In this document: positions 33,833-42,071 of the stretch, piece by piece
Numbering within the stretch: the stretch's first letter is position 1
Layout of the letters: the number at the start of each line of letters is the position of its first letter
Translations under genes and position numbers: made by a program
The notes under the pieces: generated by a model
Seen by the model: the letters and a program-made list of their open reading frames with translations, nothing else
The model's database searches: none
What the model was told of the DNA's origin: nothing
From: Paeniglutamicibacter gangotriensis Lz1y
GTDB lineage: Bacteria; Actinomycetota; Actinomycetes; Actinomycetales; Micrococcaceae
NCBI RefSeq assembly: GCF_000348945.1
Contig: NZ_AOCK01000013.1
Location: 96,711-160,710, forward strand
DNA: 64,000 bases
Direction of reading: 5' to 3'

Positions 33833-35258
33833 GGCTGCAATGTCACCCACCTCAACCAGCATGAACACCCGCCAGATCACCATGATGGGCATCGGTGGCG
33901 CCATCGGTGCCGGATTGTTCATCGGATCCGGTCAAGCGGTGTCGGTGGCGGGGCCCGCAGTCATCGTGGCCTTCGCTCTGGCCGGATTCCTGGTCATCTT
34001 GATCATGAACATGCTCGGCGAAATGGCCGCAGCCAACCCCTCCTCGGGTTCCTTTTCCGTCTATGCCGCCAAGGCCATGGGGCCCAATGCCGGGGCGATC
34101 ATCGGCTGGCTTTACTGGATCCAGGGCGTCATCGTCATTGCCGCGGAGGCCACGGGCGCCGCGGCCATCATTGGCGGCTGGCTGCCCGGGGTTTCCCAAG
34201 GCACTTGGTCGCTGCTCTTCGTGGTGCTGCTGACCGCGGTGAACCTGGCCAACGTGGCACGCTTCGGCCAGTTCGAATACTGGTTCTCCTTCCTGAAGGT
34301 CGCCGCGATCGTGGCCTTCCTGGGCATCGGCGTGGCCATCATCTTCGGGCTGGTGCCGGGCGTGGAGGCCACCGGCCTGTCCAACCTCGTCGCCCACGAC
34401 GGCTTCCTGCCCAACGGCGTGGTGGGCTTGTGCGCCGGGCTGCTGATGGTCATCTTCGCCTTCGGCGGCATTGAGATCGTGGCAATTGCTGCAGCCGAGA
34501 GCGATGACCCGCGCACCTCCATCCGCAAGGCCGTGCGCGGGGTGCTGGTCCGCGTGCTGGTCTTTTACGTGGGCTCCGCCCTGGTGATGGTCTCGGTACT
34601 GCCTTGGTATTCGCCGGAGCTGGCCGCCTCCCCGTTCGTCGCGGTACTTACTTTCGCACACATCCCGTGGATCGATTCGATCATGGCCCTGGTGGTGGTC
34701 ATCGCGCTGCTTTCGGCCATGAACGCCAACATCTACGCAGCGTCGCGCATGTTGCTTTCGCTCTCCGAGCGCAAGATCGCCCCGCGGGTGATCCAGGTGC
34801 GCAACCGCAACAACACCCCGTACATCGCGGTGGCGGCCTCGGTGATCCTGTGCTCGGTGGCCGTGGTGATGAACTATGTGGCCCCGGATCTGGTCATGCC
34901 GATGCTGCTCAACGCCGTGGGTTCCACGCTGCTGGTCACCTGGGGATTCATTGCCCTCTCGCAGCTGATCCTGCGCGTACGTGCCGACCGGGACCCCTCG
35001 ATCCATTTGCCGGTGCGTATGCCACTCTTCCCGTACCTCTCGATCCTGGCGCTGGTGATGCTGGCGGGCATCGTGGTACTGGCACTCTTCGACCCCGCCA
35101 GCCGCACCCAGTTGATCGCCACCTCGTGCCTCACCGTGGCCATCGGAGTACTCAACGCCTTGGCCCAGCGCCGTGCCCGGCGCCTGGCAGGATCCGACCC
35201 CGAAGATACCAATAGCGCGTCGGCCGACGCATCACGAACCTCGGACCGAGTGTCCTAA
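33825..35258 (+). CDS. APC-family amino acid permease
   Basis: About 477 residues with 12 TM segments. NTRQITMMGIGGAIGAGLFIGSGQAVSVAGPAVI is the classic first helix of the amino acid-polyamine-organocation (AAT) subfamily, and FGGIEIVAIAAAESDDPRTSIRKAVRGVLVRVLVFY is its conserved loop. The ATG at 33825 overlaps the aminotransferase stop by 8 nt and follows GGAAG; an ATG at 33840 with AAGG is equally possible. Co-transcribed with the aminotransferase, it should import the amino acid that enzyme uses. Confidence 0.92.
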   Translation: MSKAAMSPTSTSMNTRQITMMGIGGAIGAGLFIGSGQAVSVAGPAVIVAFALAGFLVILIMNMLGEMAAANPSSGSFSVYAAKAMGPNAGAIIGWLYWIQGVIVIAAEATGAAAIIGGWLPGVSQGTWSLLFVVLLTAVNLANVARFGQFEYWFSFLKVAAIVAFLGIGVAIIFGLVPGVEATGLSNLVAHDGFLPNGVVGLCAGLLMVIFAFGGIEIVAIAAAESDDPRTSIRKAVRGVLVRVLVFYVGSALVMVSVLPWYSPELAASPFVAVLTFAHIPWIDSIMALVVVIALLSAMNANIYAASRMLLSLSERKIAPRVIQVRNRNNTPYIAVAASVILCSVAVVMNYVAPDLVMPMLLNAVGSTLLVTWGFIALSQLILRVRADRDPSIHLPVRMPLFPYLSILALVMLAGIVVLALFDPASRTQLIATSCLTVAIGVLNALAQRRARRLAGSDPEDTNSASADASRTSDRVS

Positions 35259-35278
35259 AAGCGTCGACCCGGCACAGA

Positions 35279-35319
35279 CCAACGGCCGCAAGCCCCCTTA
35301 GGGGGTTTGCGGCCGTTGG
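35279..35319 (+). terminator. bidirectional terminator after the permease gene
   Basis: A 19-bp stem (CCAACGGCCGCAAGCCCCC with its near-complement, one G-T pair) closes a TTA loop. It lies between the convergent permease and nuclease genes. Confidence 0.88.
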
Positions 35320-35364
35320 ACTCTCTAGCGGTGGGCTTTGTGCCGTGAGTACGGAGAGACCGAC

Positions 35365-36618
35365 TCAGGGCTTGAGATCGACCCAGACCAGGCGGTGATC
35401 ACTGCTGGCAGGGGGCCAGCCAGAGACCAGTTCGGCACCGTCCTGTCCGGCTTCGGGCCAATACACCCCGGCGTTGCGCACCGGCAGGGTCACTGAGGGC
35501 AGCACATAATCCACGCGCAGCACCCCGGAGCTTCCGCGGCCAAAGTCTGCGGTGCCCAACCCGTTGTTGTTGATTCCGGCGACCCCGCGTCGGGGGTGGT
35601 TGGCACCTTGTTGCGCGGCGGGCAGCGGATCTTGAAGCAGCGGGTTCTCACGCAGCGCGGTAATCGCCTCCGGGCTGGAATCCCCGGCGTCCGCGTCGGC
35701 GTTCAGGTCCCCGAGGACCACGAAGTCGCTTCCGGCTTCCAGCGCCCCGGTCTTTCCCTCGTCGTCGTAGATGTAGTCCCCTGCGCCGTCGGCGCCGAGG
35801 TAGTCGTTGATCATGCGGATCTCGTCGTGGTTGCGTGCCCGGTTGCGTTTTTCCGGGCCGTCGAAGACCGGCGGGGTCGGGTGCGCGGCGATCACGTGGA
35901 TGGTTTTGCCGCCGACCGTGACCGGCACGTCCCACAGGGATTTACTGGGCAGACGCAATACTCCGCGGACCAGTTTGTCGTAGTGCTCGGTGGGCAGCTG
36001 CGAGTCGGGCATGTCTTTCCACAAGAAATTCTGGAAGGTCCGTACGTTTGCGGTGTCGATGGGGTGCTTGGAGTACAGCACCATCCCGTATTGGCCTTCG
36101 AAGTCGCCATAACCCAGTGCGTCGGCGGGTCCGCCGACGATGCCGTCCCCGTCCAGGTCGGCACCGCTGGGGATCCCGGTGTTGGACGGTGCCACATACA
36201 TGTAGGGGTAGTCGACCGGGCTCTGGCCGCCCTGGGAGCGGGCCAGATAGTTGTCCCTGAAGCTTTCCGCGGCGGCGGCGTCCGCGTCGTAGTCGAATTC
36301 GTTGAGTAGCAGTACGTCGGGGGCATTGCGCTGCACGATCTCGGCCACTGCCTGCGCCTGCGCATCGAGCGGCGAGGCGAGGTCTGCGGCCAGCTGACCG
36401 GCCTGCGGGCGGTTGAGCGAGGCGTTGAAGGTCGCCACGCGTAGGCTCGGGCCCACGGAATCGACCCCTTGGGCGTATGGCATGGGGGCTGCACGATTCG
36501 GCTGCACGGTGCTGTGCCTCGCTTCGATCACGGGATGGGCCAGGGCAGGGACGGCGCCAGCCAGCGCCAACGCGGCGACTGTTGCAGCGGCCGCGGCCGT
36601 ACGGATCAATTTGCGCAC
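35365..36618 (-). CDS. secreted endonuclease/exonuclease/phosphatase-fold protein
   Basis: About 417 residues. A signal peptide (RKLIRTAAAAATVAALALAGAVPALA) is followed by an EEP domain: LRVATFNASLN, LLLNEFDYD with the metal Glu, VIAAHPTPP, FVVLGDLNADADAGDSSPEA and a C-terminal SGWPPASSDHRLVWVDL with the His. Such proteins are secreted nucleases, phosphodiesterases or sphingomyelinase relatives. The GTG at 36618 lies 6 nt after TAGGGT; the GTG one codon earlier is an alternative. Confidence 0.88.
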   Translation of the reverse strand: MRKLIRTAAAAATVAALALAGAVPALAHPVIEARHSTVQPNRAAPMPYAQGVDSVGPSLRVATFNASLNRPQAGQLAADLASPLDAQAQAVAEIVQRNAPDVLLLNEFDYDADAAAAESFRDNYLARSQGGQSPVDYPYMYVAPSNTGIPSGADLDGDGIVGGPADALGYGDFEGQYGMVLYSKHPIDTANVRTFQNFLWKDMPDSQLPTEHYDKLVRGVLRLPSKSLWDVPVTVGGKTIHVIAAHPTPPVFDGPEKRNRARNHDEIRMINDYLGADGAGDYIYDDEGKTGALEAGSDFVVLGDLNADADAGDSSPEAITALRENPLLQDPLPAAQQGANHPRRGVAGINNNGLGTADFGRGSSGVLRVDYVLPSVTLPVRNAGVYWPEAGQDGAELVSGWPPASSDHRLVWVDLKP

Positions 36619-36624
36619 CACTCC

Positions 36625-36630
36625 ACCCTA
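36625..36630 (-). promoter_or_regulatory. -10 box (TAGGGT) of the secreted EEP gene, leaderless
   Basis: TAGGGT on the minus strand ends 6 nt before the GTG at 36618. Confidence 0.45.
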
Positions 36631-36726
36631 GGTGGCGAACCTACTTTACGGTAGGTCATTATTTTATCCACTCAGAGGTTTTTCTTCTGGCGAACTCTGC
36701 GCCTCTCGGCGGTGGCACCCCGGAAC

Positions 36727-38388
36727 CTAGCCGCGTACCGCCGCTGCCTTGCGGTTGGCCTCCAGCACCTCTGACATATAAGGGGCACGCACCTCCGGGG
36801 AGATGCGGCAGTCCACCAGAAATACCCCGTTCGATCCCTGCGAGACCCAGTCCCGCAGCCCGCCCAGGTCCTCCAACGTGCGGACCTTGGCGGCCTGGGC
36901 GCCTAGCCCGCGTGCCACCGCGGCGAAGTCGACGTCGGGTATCAGCATGGGTCCCTCGTGCAGCCCGATGGAGCCGTACTGGTGGATCTCTGCTCCATAG
37001 GCAGCATCGTTGTAGATCACGATGATTCCGCTACGCACCGAGCGGATGACCGATTCAAGATCCGCCAGGCCCATGAGGAACCCGCCGTCGCCGCTGGCCA
37101 GCACGATCGTCGATTCCGGGGCCGCGGCCCCCGCCCCCACGGCGGAGGCCAGTCCCAGGCCGATGCTTTGATAGGCGGTGCCCACCAGGTTCAGCGCGTG
37201 TGGGCCCGGGACTCCCCAGTACATGGGGCCCCAGCCGATGAAGTGTCCGCCGTCCTGCACCACCACACGGTTCTTCGGGATGATCGTGTCCAAGGTACGT
37301 GCCACGGCGCGCGGGTCGAGTAATCCGTCCGGTGCGGCATCCTCCCCCGGCTCCTGGTCCCCGGTCTTTTCCAGTCGATCCTGGACCTGCTGGACCCAAC
37401 GCGAGCCGTCCCGTCGGGGCGTCACTAGCGGCAGCAGGGCCTCGGCCGCTTCCCCGGCATCCGCTCGGATGAACGCATCCACCCGAGGGTTGGTCGCGGC
37501 CTGTGCCACATCGACCTGGATTACGTGGGCGCCGTCGTTGAACAGGTCCCCGAAGCGGGTGGTGAATTGGTTCAGGCTGGCTCCGAGCACCAACACCGCA
37601 TCCGCTTCTTGGATCAGGGCTGCGGTTTCCGGGGAGGAGAATCCTCCGGTGATCCCCAGGTCCCCGTGACGGTCGGCCAGCAGGTTCGGTGCCAGCACGG
37701 TGCTCGAGCTCAGGGCCCCCAGGGTGTCGGCGAGCGCGGTGATGGCCGGTGCGGCATCGGCCAGGCGCGCCCCGCGGCCATAGAGCAGCAGCGGTCGCTT
37801 GGCACCGCTCAGGGCCGTGGCAGCCTGCTTCAGGAGTTCGGGTGCGGCGGACGGGTAGCCGGGATCCAGCGTGAAGTCCGCCAGGCTCAACTCCGCTTCC
37901 GCGGCGGCTTCGTCGGCGACAAGGTCGTAGGGAATAGCCAGTACCACCGCAGTGCGCTCACGCAGCGCGTGGGCTACGGCCTCGAAGGCAATGGCCATCG
38001 GTCGCTGGGCATCGACGACGAAGGTCGTGGCGCCCACGGCCCGGTTGATCGCGGTTTGGTCAATGTCCCAGGGGCGGGGCCCGGTCGAGGGCTGGTCTCC
38101 GGTGAGCAGCACCATCGGGATTCGGGCCTTGGCGGCCTCGGCCAGCGGGGTGATCGCGTTGCTGAACCCCGCCCCATAGGTGGTGGTGGCGATGGCCAGC
38201 TTCCCGGTGATCCGGAAGTAGGCGTCGGCGGCCGTGACCGCCGCCGATTCGTGGCGGACGGCGGTGAAGCGGAAATCGCTGCGCACAGCGGCGTCCAGGA
38301 AGTGGGCATTGCCGTTCCCCATGACCCCGAAGATTTCCGAGGTGCAGGTTAAAAGGGCGCGGGAAACAGCGGTAGAAACTGTAGGCAT
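36727..38388 (-). CDS. thiamine pyrophosphate-dependent enzyme (acetolactate synthase-like)
   Basis: About 553 residues with the three-domain ThDP decarboxylase layout. The N-terminal domain contains the catalytic Glu in FTAVRHESAAVTAADAY, and the C-terminal domain the ThDP motif starting ASGDGGFLMGLADLESVIRSV and ending IVIYNDAAYGAEIHQYG (GDG...NN type). It resembles biosynthetic or catabolic acetolactate synthase large subunits, but no small regulatory subunit is nearby and it is a single gene, so a catabolic, oxidative or other 2-oxoacid role is possible. The ATG at 38388 is chosen; a 5' extension to 38445 lacks support. Confidence 0.85.
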   Translation of the reverse strand: MPTVSTAVSRALLTCTSEIFGVMGNGNAHFLDAAVRSDFRFTAVRHESAAVTAADAYFRITGKLAIATTTYGAGFSNAITPLAEAAKARIPMVLLTGDQPSTGPRPWDIDQTAINRAVGATTFVVDAQRPMAIAFEAVAHALRERTAVVLAIPYDLVADEAAAEAELSLADFTLDPGYPSAAPELLKQAATALSGAKRPLLLYGRGARLADAAPAITALADTLGALSSSTVLAPNLLADRHGDLGITGGFSSPETAALIQEADAVLVLGASLNQFTTRFGDLFNDGAHVIQVDVAQAATNPRVDAFIRADAGEAAEALLPLVTPRRDGSRWVQQVQDRLEKTGDQEPGEDAAPDGLLDPRAVARTLDTIIPKNRVVVQDGGHFIGWGPMYWGVPGPHALNLVGTAYQSIGLGLASAVGAGAAAPESTIVLASGDGGFLMGLADLESVIRSVRSGIIVIYNDAAYGAEIHQYGSIGLHEGPMLIPDVDFAAVARGLGAQAAKVRTLEDLGGLRDWVSQGSNGVFLVDCRISPEVRAPYMSEVLEANRKAAAVRG

Positions 38389-38445
38389 GGTGTGTGACTT
38401 TCGAATGCAGCAAAAAGAAATATGGCCATATTCGTCTTCGGGCAA

Positions 38446-38931
38446 CGAGCCCGGATTTCGCCCATTTTTAGAGCGACGGCCGGAACGTCACAAAACGTTC
38501 CGCCTGACCTGACAACAATATCTGCGCCACTGTGTCCTGCGCAACATTACGTCGCCGCTGCGGCAGCGCACTTGCGAAGCTTCCAACGGTACCGGCAATT
38601 CCGACCCCTCGGCAAGGAGCGGGATGCCACGCACCCAGGTGTTGGTGAATCACGGCAAAGATCGTCATAAAACACGATCGACATGGACGCGAACTCTTCC
38701 AGAACCGCGCCCTGCAGGCTCAAGAACAGTCGATAGGCCGATCAGCAAGATGCCCGGGAGTCCGTAGTTGACCCAGAATTTCTCCGAACTCGGTGTCAAT
38801 GGAGCCGCCGAACGCTTACACAAACAGCAGCATCGAGCCCAAGCCCGGCGGCCAATCCGCGCGGCCATGGCCTGCCATCGGCCGACAGCGGCGCTTGCGG
38901 TTCCGCCAGCCGAGTCGTTCAGGAAACAGCA
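38446..38931 (+). other. gene-poor stretch beside tRNA-Lys
   Basis: About 490 bp without a credible gene. Short minus-strand frames exist, one containing the hydrophobic run FWVNYGLPGILLIGLSTVLE near 38710-38800, but without a normal start or domain. Base composition is lower in GC in places than the flanking genes. It lies directly past the 3' end of tRNA-Lys, a place where eroded integrated DNA is often found; no repeats of the tRNA end were seen. Confidence 0.4.
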
Positions 38932-38962
38932 GATCCCCGCCCTCAGAATGAGAACGGGGATC
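38932..38962 (-). terminator. probable terminator of tRNA-Lys
   Basis: GATCCCC (38932-38938) pairs with GGGGATC (38956-38962), 6 nt past the tRNA end on the minus strand. No long T run follows. Confidence 0.5.
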
Positions 38963-38968
38963 GGTCTG

Positions 38969-39041
38969 TGCGCCCTGCGGGGCTCGAACCCGCGACCAAT
39001 GGATTAAAAGTCCAGTGCTCTACCAACTGAGCTAAAGGCGC
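38969..39041 (-). tRNA. tRNA-Lys (TTT)
   Basis: 73 nt to discriminator A, no encoded CCA. Acceptor GCGCCTT pairs with AGGGCGC (one U-G), D-arm GCTCAGTTGGTAGAGC, anticodon loop CTTTTAA with TTT, T-loop GGTTCGAGCC. TAATAT at 39063-39068 on the minus strand is a plausible -10 box. Confidence 0.95.
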
Positions 39042-39101
39042 ATTGGCACTTAGCCATCATCCATATTAGCGGATAACTCAGCATCCTTCGGACACCCTTG
39101 C

Positions 39102-39429
39102 GAGATTCAACGGGCGCTTGAATACGTGCCGTGTGCAGCAGTCGTCATGGCCCTGGCCTTGCTGGCCGCGAGCCTCCTCACACAGGCGGGCATACAGGCG
39201 CGGTTGCCTTCTCGTGGAGGTCGCCCTGCGGACCGGAATCCAATTGGCCGCCATCACTATGCTTTTGCTCGGCGTGGAGTCGGTGCCGTACAACTTGAGC
39301 GAGGCGCTGATCCCCAACTTCAACCCAACCACGCCCACCAATCTGGTGATCCTTGCTGGCTTGGCCCTGGGCGGAACAGTGACCAGGCAAGTCGCCGCAG
39401 GCTCGGCCCGGCTTCTCGGCAATGGGTAA
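39102..39429 (+). pseudogene. frameshifted small membrane-protein gene
   Basis: In one frame, from about 39102, the reading EIQRALEYVPCAAVVMALALLAASLL gives a hydrophobic helix with an AzlD-like YVP turn. Near 39210 the frame becomes charged and ends, while a second frame continues with ALRTGIQLAAITMLLLGVES and later TNLVILAGLALGG, two more hydrophobic stretches, to the stop at 39427-39429. A single-base shift would join them. Alternatively the 3' half alone (GTG at 39214, 71 residues) is a real small two-TM gene. No family was recognised. Confidence 0.35.
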
Positions 39430-39447
39430 AAATCCAGCCGGGCAGAG

Positions 39448-39453
39448 TATCCT
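39448..39453 (+). promoter_or_regulatory. -10 box (TATCCT) of the 39461 gene, leaderless
   Basis: TATCCT ends 7 nt before the ATG at 39461, which makes this start preferable to the in-frame ATG at 39422. Confidence 0.45.
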
Positions 39454-39460
39454 CAAGGCC

Positions 39461-40120
39461 ATGAAGGGCCACCCAGCATTGACTCCCCCGGCAACCACGT
39501 TTCGCCACCACAAGCCCAAACCGTTTGCGCCCATGGACTTCGACCCCTTCGAGGGCGGGGCCGATCCAGCCCGCGTTTCGGAGGCCGCGCATCTCTCCGC
39601 CCAAGCCCTGGTGCGGGCGGGACAACTCAATGACGATCCCGAGGTCCGAGAACGGCTCGTGCGGCTCGCCGAGGACGAGGGCTTAGAAGTCATTGCCGGG
39701 CTCTGGTCCAAGGCCCCGGCGCGATCGCTTCCCGGAGCGCTGTGGCGGCTATATGCCATCCGCGCGGCCACGATGAACAATCCCGAGACGATGGCCTCAT
39801 TCTTTGCCGCAGGAGCCATCCGTGCGCAGGTCGAACGCGTGGTCGCCGGCGCCGCGGAACCACCGGGGGCACAGGAGCTGTGCACCATGACCGGGTCCAT
39901 TCTCACCGGCGCCTTTGACGGCGAATTCGACGTGGCCCTGGAACGCACTGCCGCCTATTGCCGGGTCATCGCCCTGGGCCAGGCCGAACAGGCGGACGCG
40001 TCCGAGCTCTCCCACCCGGAACGTGCCACCTTGATGACCACACGCGCCCATGCGCTGCTCAAGACCGCCGAGGATTTGGAATCAGCGGCCGCCGCCTGGA
40101 GGCGCGGGGAACTGGACTGA
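39461..40120 (+). CDS. conserved hypothetical protein
   Basis: About 219 residues, without signal peptide or TM segments. After a short N-terminus (PPATTFRHHKPKPFAPMDFDPFEGG) the protein is Ala/Leu/Arg-rich and almost certainly all-helical, e.g. VSEAAHLSAQALVRAGQL and SLPGALWRLYAIRAATMNNP. It resembles small actinobacterial proteins of unknown function near phosphate or DNA-metabolism genes. The start was placed by the TATCCT box 7 nt upstream; 39422 is the longest possible start. No function is proposed. Confidence 0.65.
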   Translation: MKGHPALTPPATTFRHHKPKPFAPMDFDPFEGGADPARVSEAAHLSAQALVRAGQLNDDPEVRERLVRLAEDEGLEVIAGLWSKAPARSLPGALWRLYAIRAATMNNPETMASFFAAGAIRAQVERVVAGAAEPPGAQELCTMTGSILTGAFDGEFDVALERTAAYCRVIALGQAEQADASELSHPERATLMTTRAHALLKTAEDLESAAAAWRRGELD

Positions 40121-40337
40121 GAATTCCTCACGCTCAACGCGTATCTGGCTCCGCCGTGTTGACAGAATGGTCTCTTACCTAGAAAACTGGAGTCACGGTG
40201 CCGGACCGCGGCAGCCCCGGGCTCCAACTTTCAGCCGCTACGAGCGGCCTTCCGCCGAGAGGCGCTCCCGGTTCGGCACCGCCAACTTCCCCCCCGAATG
40301 TACGGGGGACACACTTCACGCCGCCTTGGGCGGAGTT

Positions 40338-40348
40338 GTTCACCTTCA
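40338..40348 (+). promoter_or_regulatory. single PHO-box-like unit upstream of the PiT operon
   Basis: GTTCACCTTCA matches one 11-nt unit of the actinobacterial PhoP box, 54 nt before the DUF47 start. A second unit in the correct 11-nt register is not clear, so PhoP control is only possible. Confidence 0.35.
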
Positions 40349-40401
40349 ATGCGTAAACTGGGCATCGACCCGCATCCTCCTTCCTATCCGGTGGTATCTT
40401 C

Positions 40402-41016
40402 GTGAAGTTTAGATTGTTCCCTTCGGATACGCGCGGCCTCGAGCTGCTGCGTGATCTGGCTACCGAAGTGCATCAATGCGTCGGCGTGCTTTCCGAAATG
40501 CTCGGATCCGATGAGGACCGTGATTTGCACCTCGAGGCGCTCAACGCCTCGGAGGTCAAGACCACCGACCTGCATTACGCGGTGCTCACCCATTTGCGCA
40601 CCAGCTACGTCAACCCGTTGCCACGCGAGGACGTGTACACCTTCTCTAGGTTGCTGCACGAGGCTGTCGAGCAGCTCAGCGGCGCCGGAGTTCTCATCGG
40701 CCATCTGGGCAACCGCCAGCTCTCACACCGGGCCGCGGAACAACTTGAACTCATCGGCCGTCAGGCCGAACTCACTACCCAGGCCCTGGGCCAGCTCCAG
40801 CGCCTGGACGACCTCGAAGATCTCTGGCTCGACTTGGTGCGCATTTCCAAGCGCGCCCACCGGACCCACCGGACCTGGATCGGGGAAATCGGGGAACTGA
40901 GCAAGGCTGGCACCATCATCCGCCACCGCTCGGTCGCCGAGCAGTTCCTGGTCGCCGCGCAGTCGCTGCGAGCCGTGGCCGATCACCTGGGACGCGTCTT
41001 GGTCAAGGAATCCTGA
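40402..41016 (+). CDS. DUF47/PhoU-like phosphate transport accessory protein
   Basis: 204 residues, all-helical. MKFRLFPSDTRGLELLRDLATEVHQCVGVLSEML is the DUF47 N-terminus, and the later CxxE-like helices (VKTTDLHYAVLTHLRTSYVNPLPREDVYTFSRLLHEAVEQL) contain the acidic/His metal-binding positions typical of PhoU-like bundles. It precedes the PiT gene by 7 bp, the usual partnership in which DUF47 protein modulates low-affinity phosphate uptake. GTG start. Confidence 0.88.
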   Translation: MKFRLFPSDTRGLELLRDLATEVHQCVGVLSEMLGSDEDRDLHLEALNASEVKTTDLHYAVLTHLRTSYVNPLPREDVYTFSRLLHEAVEQLSGAGVLIGHLGNRQLSHRAAEQLELIGRQAELTTQALGQLQRLDDLEDLWLDLVRISKRAHRTHRTWIGEIGELSKAGTIIRHRSVAEQFLVAAQSLRAVADHLGRVLVKES

Positions 41017-41023
41017 GCCCGGC

Positions 41024-42049
41024 GTGGTGAACGGCGAGTCCTTCATGATGGTCCTGGTGCTGTTGTGCACCTGCGCTTTCGCGTTCCTCAATGGCTTCCG
41101 CGATGCCCCGAACTCGATTGCCGTGGCAGTGCGCAACCGGGCCCTGACCCCCACCTATGCTGTGCTGGTCGCGGCATTCTTCACGTTCGTGGGCACCATG
41201 CTCTCCACCAGCTTCGGCGTGTACCTGATTTCCGCTGTGGAACTGAACGTCCCCACCGGTGTCCCGGGCATGGCCCTACTGCTTTCGGCACTGTTATCCG
41301 CCGGCGCCTGGGGTTTACTGTGCTGGTGGCGAGGCCTGCCGATTTCTTCCACGCACGCGTTGGTCTCGGCGCTGGCCGGGGCATCCGGTGCCGCGGCGTT
41401 GCTCGGTGACGACGGAGTGCATGATGCCTGGCGAATGCTGGCCGGTGGGGTGCTGCTTCCCCTGGTGTTCACCCCGATATTGGCCTTCATCGTCTCCTAT
41501 GTCTTGGTCATCCCCGTCACCTGGCTGGTGCGCCATTCCACCGCCTCGGACGTCAATGGGGTCTCGCGTGCCGGGCAGGCGGTTGCCGCGTGCGCCGTGG
41601 CCTTGGGCAACGGGCTGCAGGATGGGCAGCGCACCGGCGCCATGTTGACCCTGGCCCTGGTGACCGCCGGCGCCGCGCAGCCCGGAGCCATTATGCTCGG
41701 CCCCCAGCTGCTCGGGGCCACCTGCCTGGCCGCAGGGGTCCTGTTCGGCGGCTGGCGCATTGCCCACACCATCGCCTACCGACTGGTCACCCTGGACCCC
41801 ATGCGCGGCATGGTGGCCCAGAGCGTCTCCGCGGCCATGCTTTTCCTCGGTGCCATGCTGATCCACCTGCCGATCTCCACCACCCAGGCGGTCACCAGCT
41901 CGATCGTCGGGGCCGGATGCAACCAACGATTCGAGTCGGTCACCTGGAACCAAGTCAAACGCGTGCTGCGGCATTGGGTGGCCACCCCGTTAGTCTGCGC
42001 CGCAGTCGGCGGGATCCTGTGTCTGGCCGTGCACCCGCTGATCAGCTGA
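41024..42049 (+). CDS. PiT family inorganic phosphate transporter
   Basis: 341 residues with about ten TM segments. The two inverted Pho4 signatures are clear: AFLNGFRDAPNSIAVAVRNRALTP near residue 15 and AVALGNGLQDGQRTGAMLTLA near 190. GLPISSTHALVSALAGA and HLPISTTQAVTSSIVGAG are the paired transport loops. Couples phosphate to H+ or Na+, giving a constitutive low-affinity route that complements the pst operon 3 kb downstream. An 18-nt palindrome (42037-42054) spans its stop codon. Confidence 0.93.
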   Translation: MVNGESFMMVLVLLCTCAFAFLNGFRDAPNSIAVAVRNRALTPTYAVLVAAFFTFVGTMLSTSFGVYLISAVELNVPTGVPGMALLLSALLSAGAWGLLCWWRGLPISSTHALVSALAGASGAAALLGDDGVHDAWRMLAGGVLLPLVFTPILAFIVSYVLVIPVTWLVRHSTASDVNGVSRAGQAVAACAVALGNGLQDGQRTGAMLTLALVTAGAAQPGAIMLGPQLLGATCLAAGVLFGGWRIAHTIAYRLVTLDPMRGMVAQSVSAAMLFLGAMLIHLPISTTQAVTSSIVGAGCNQRFESVTWNQVKRVLRHWVATPLVCAAVGGILCLAVHPLIS

Positions 42050-42071
42050 TCAGCGAGCGCCGGCCGTGCGG

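Noticed and set aside
40312..40337. Second PHO-box unit upstream of the PiT operon
   Set aside because: A CTTCAC-like unit exists but is out of the 11-nt register with the intact unit.
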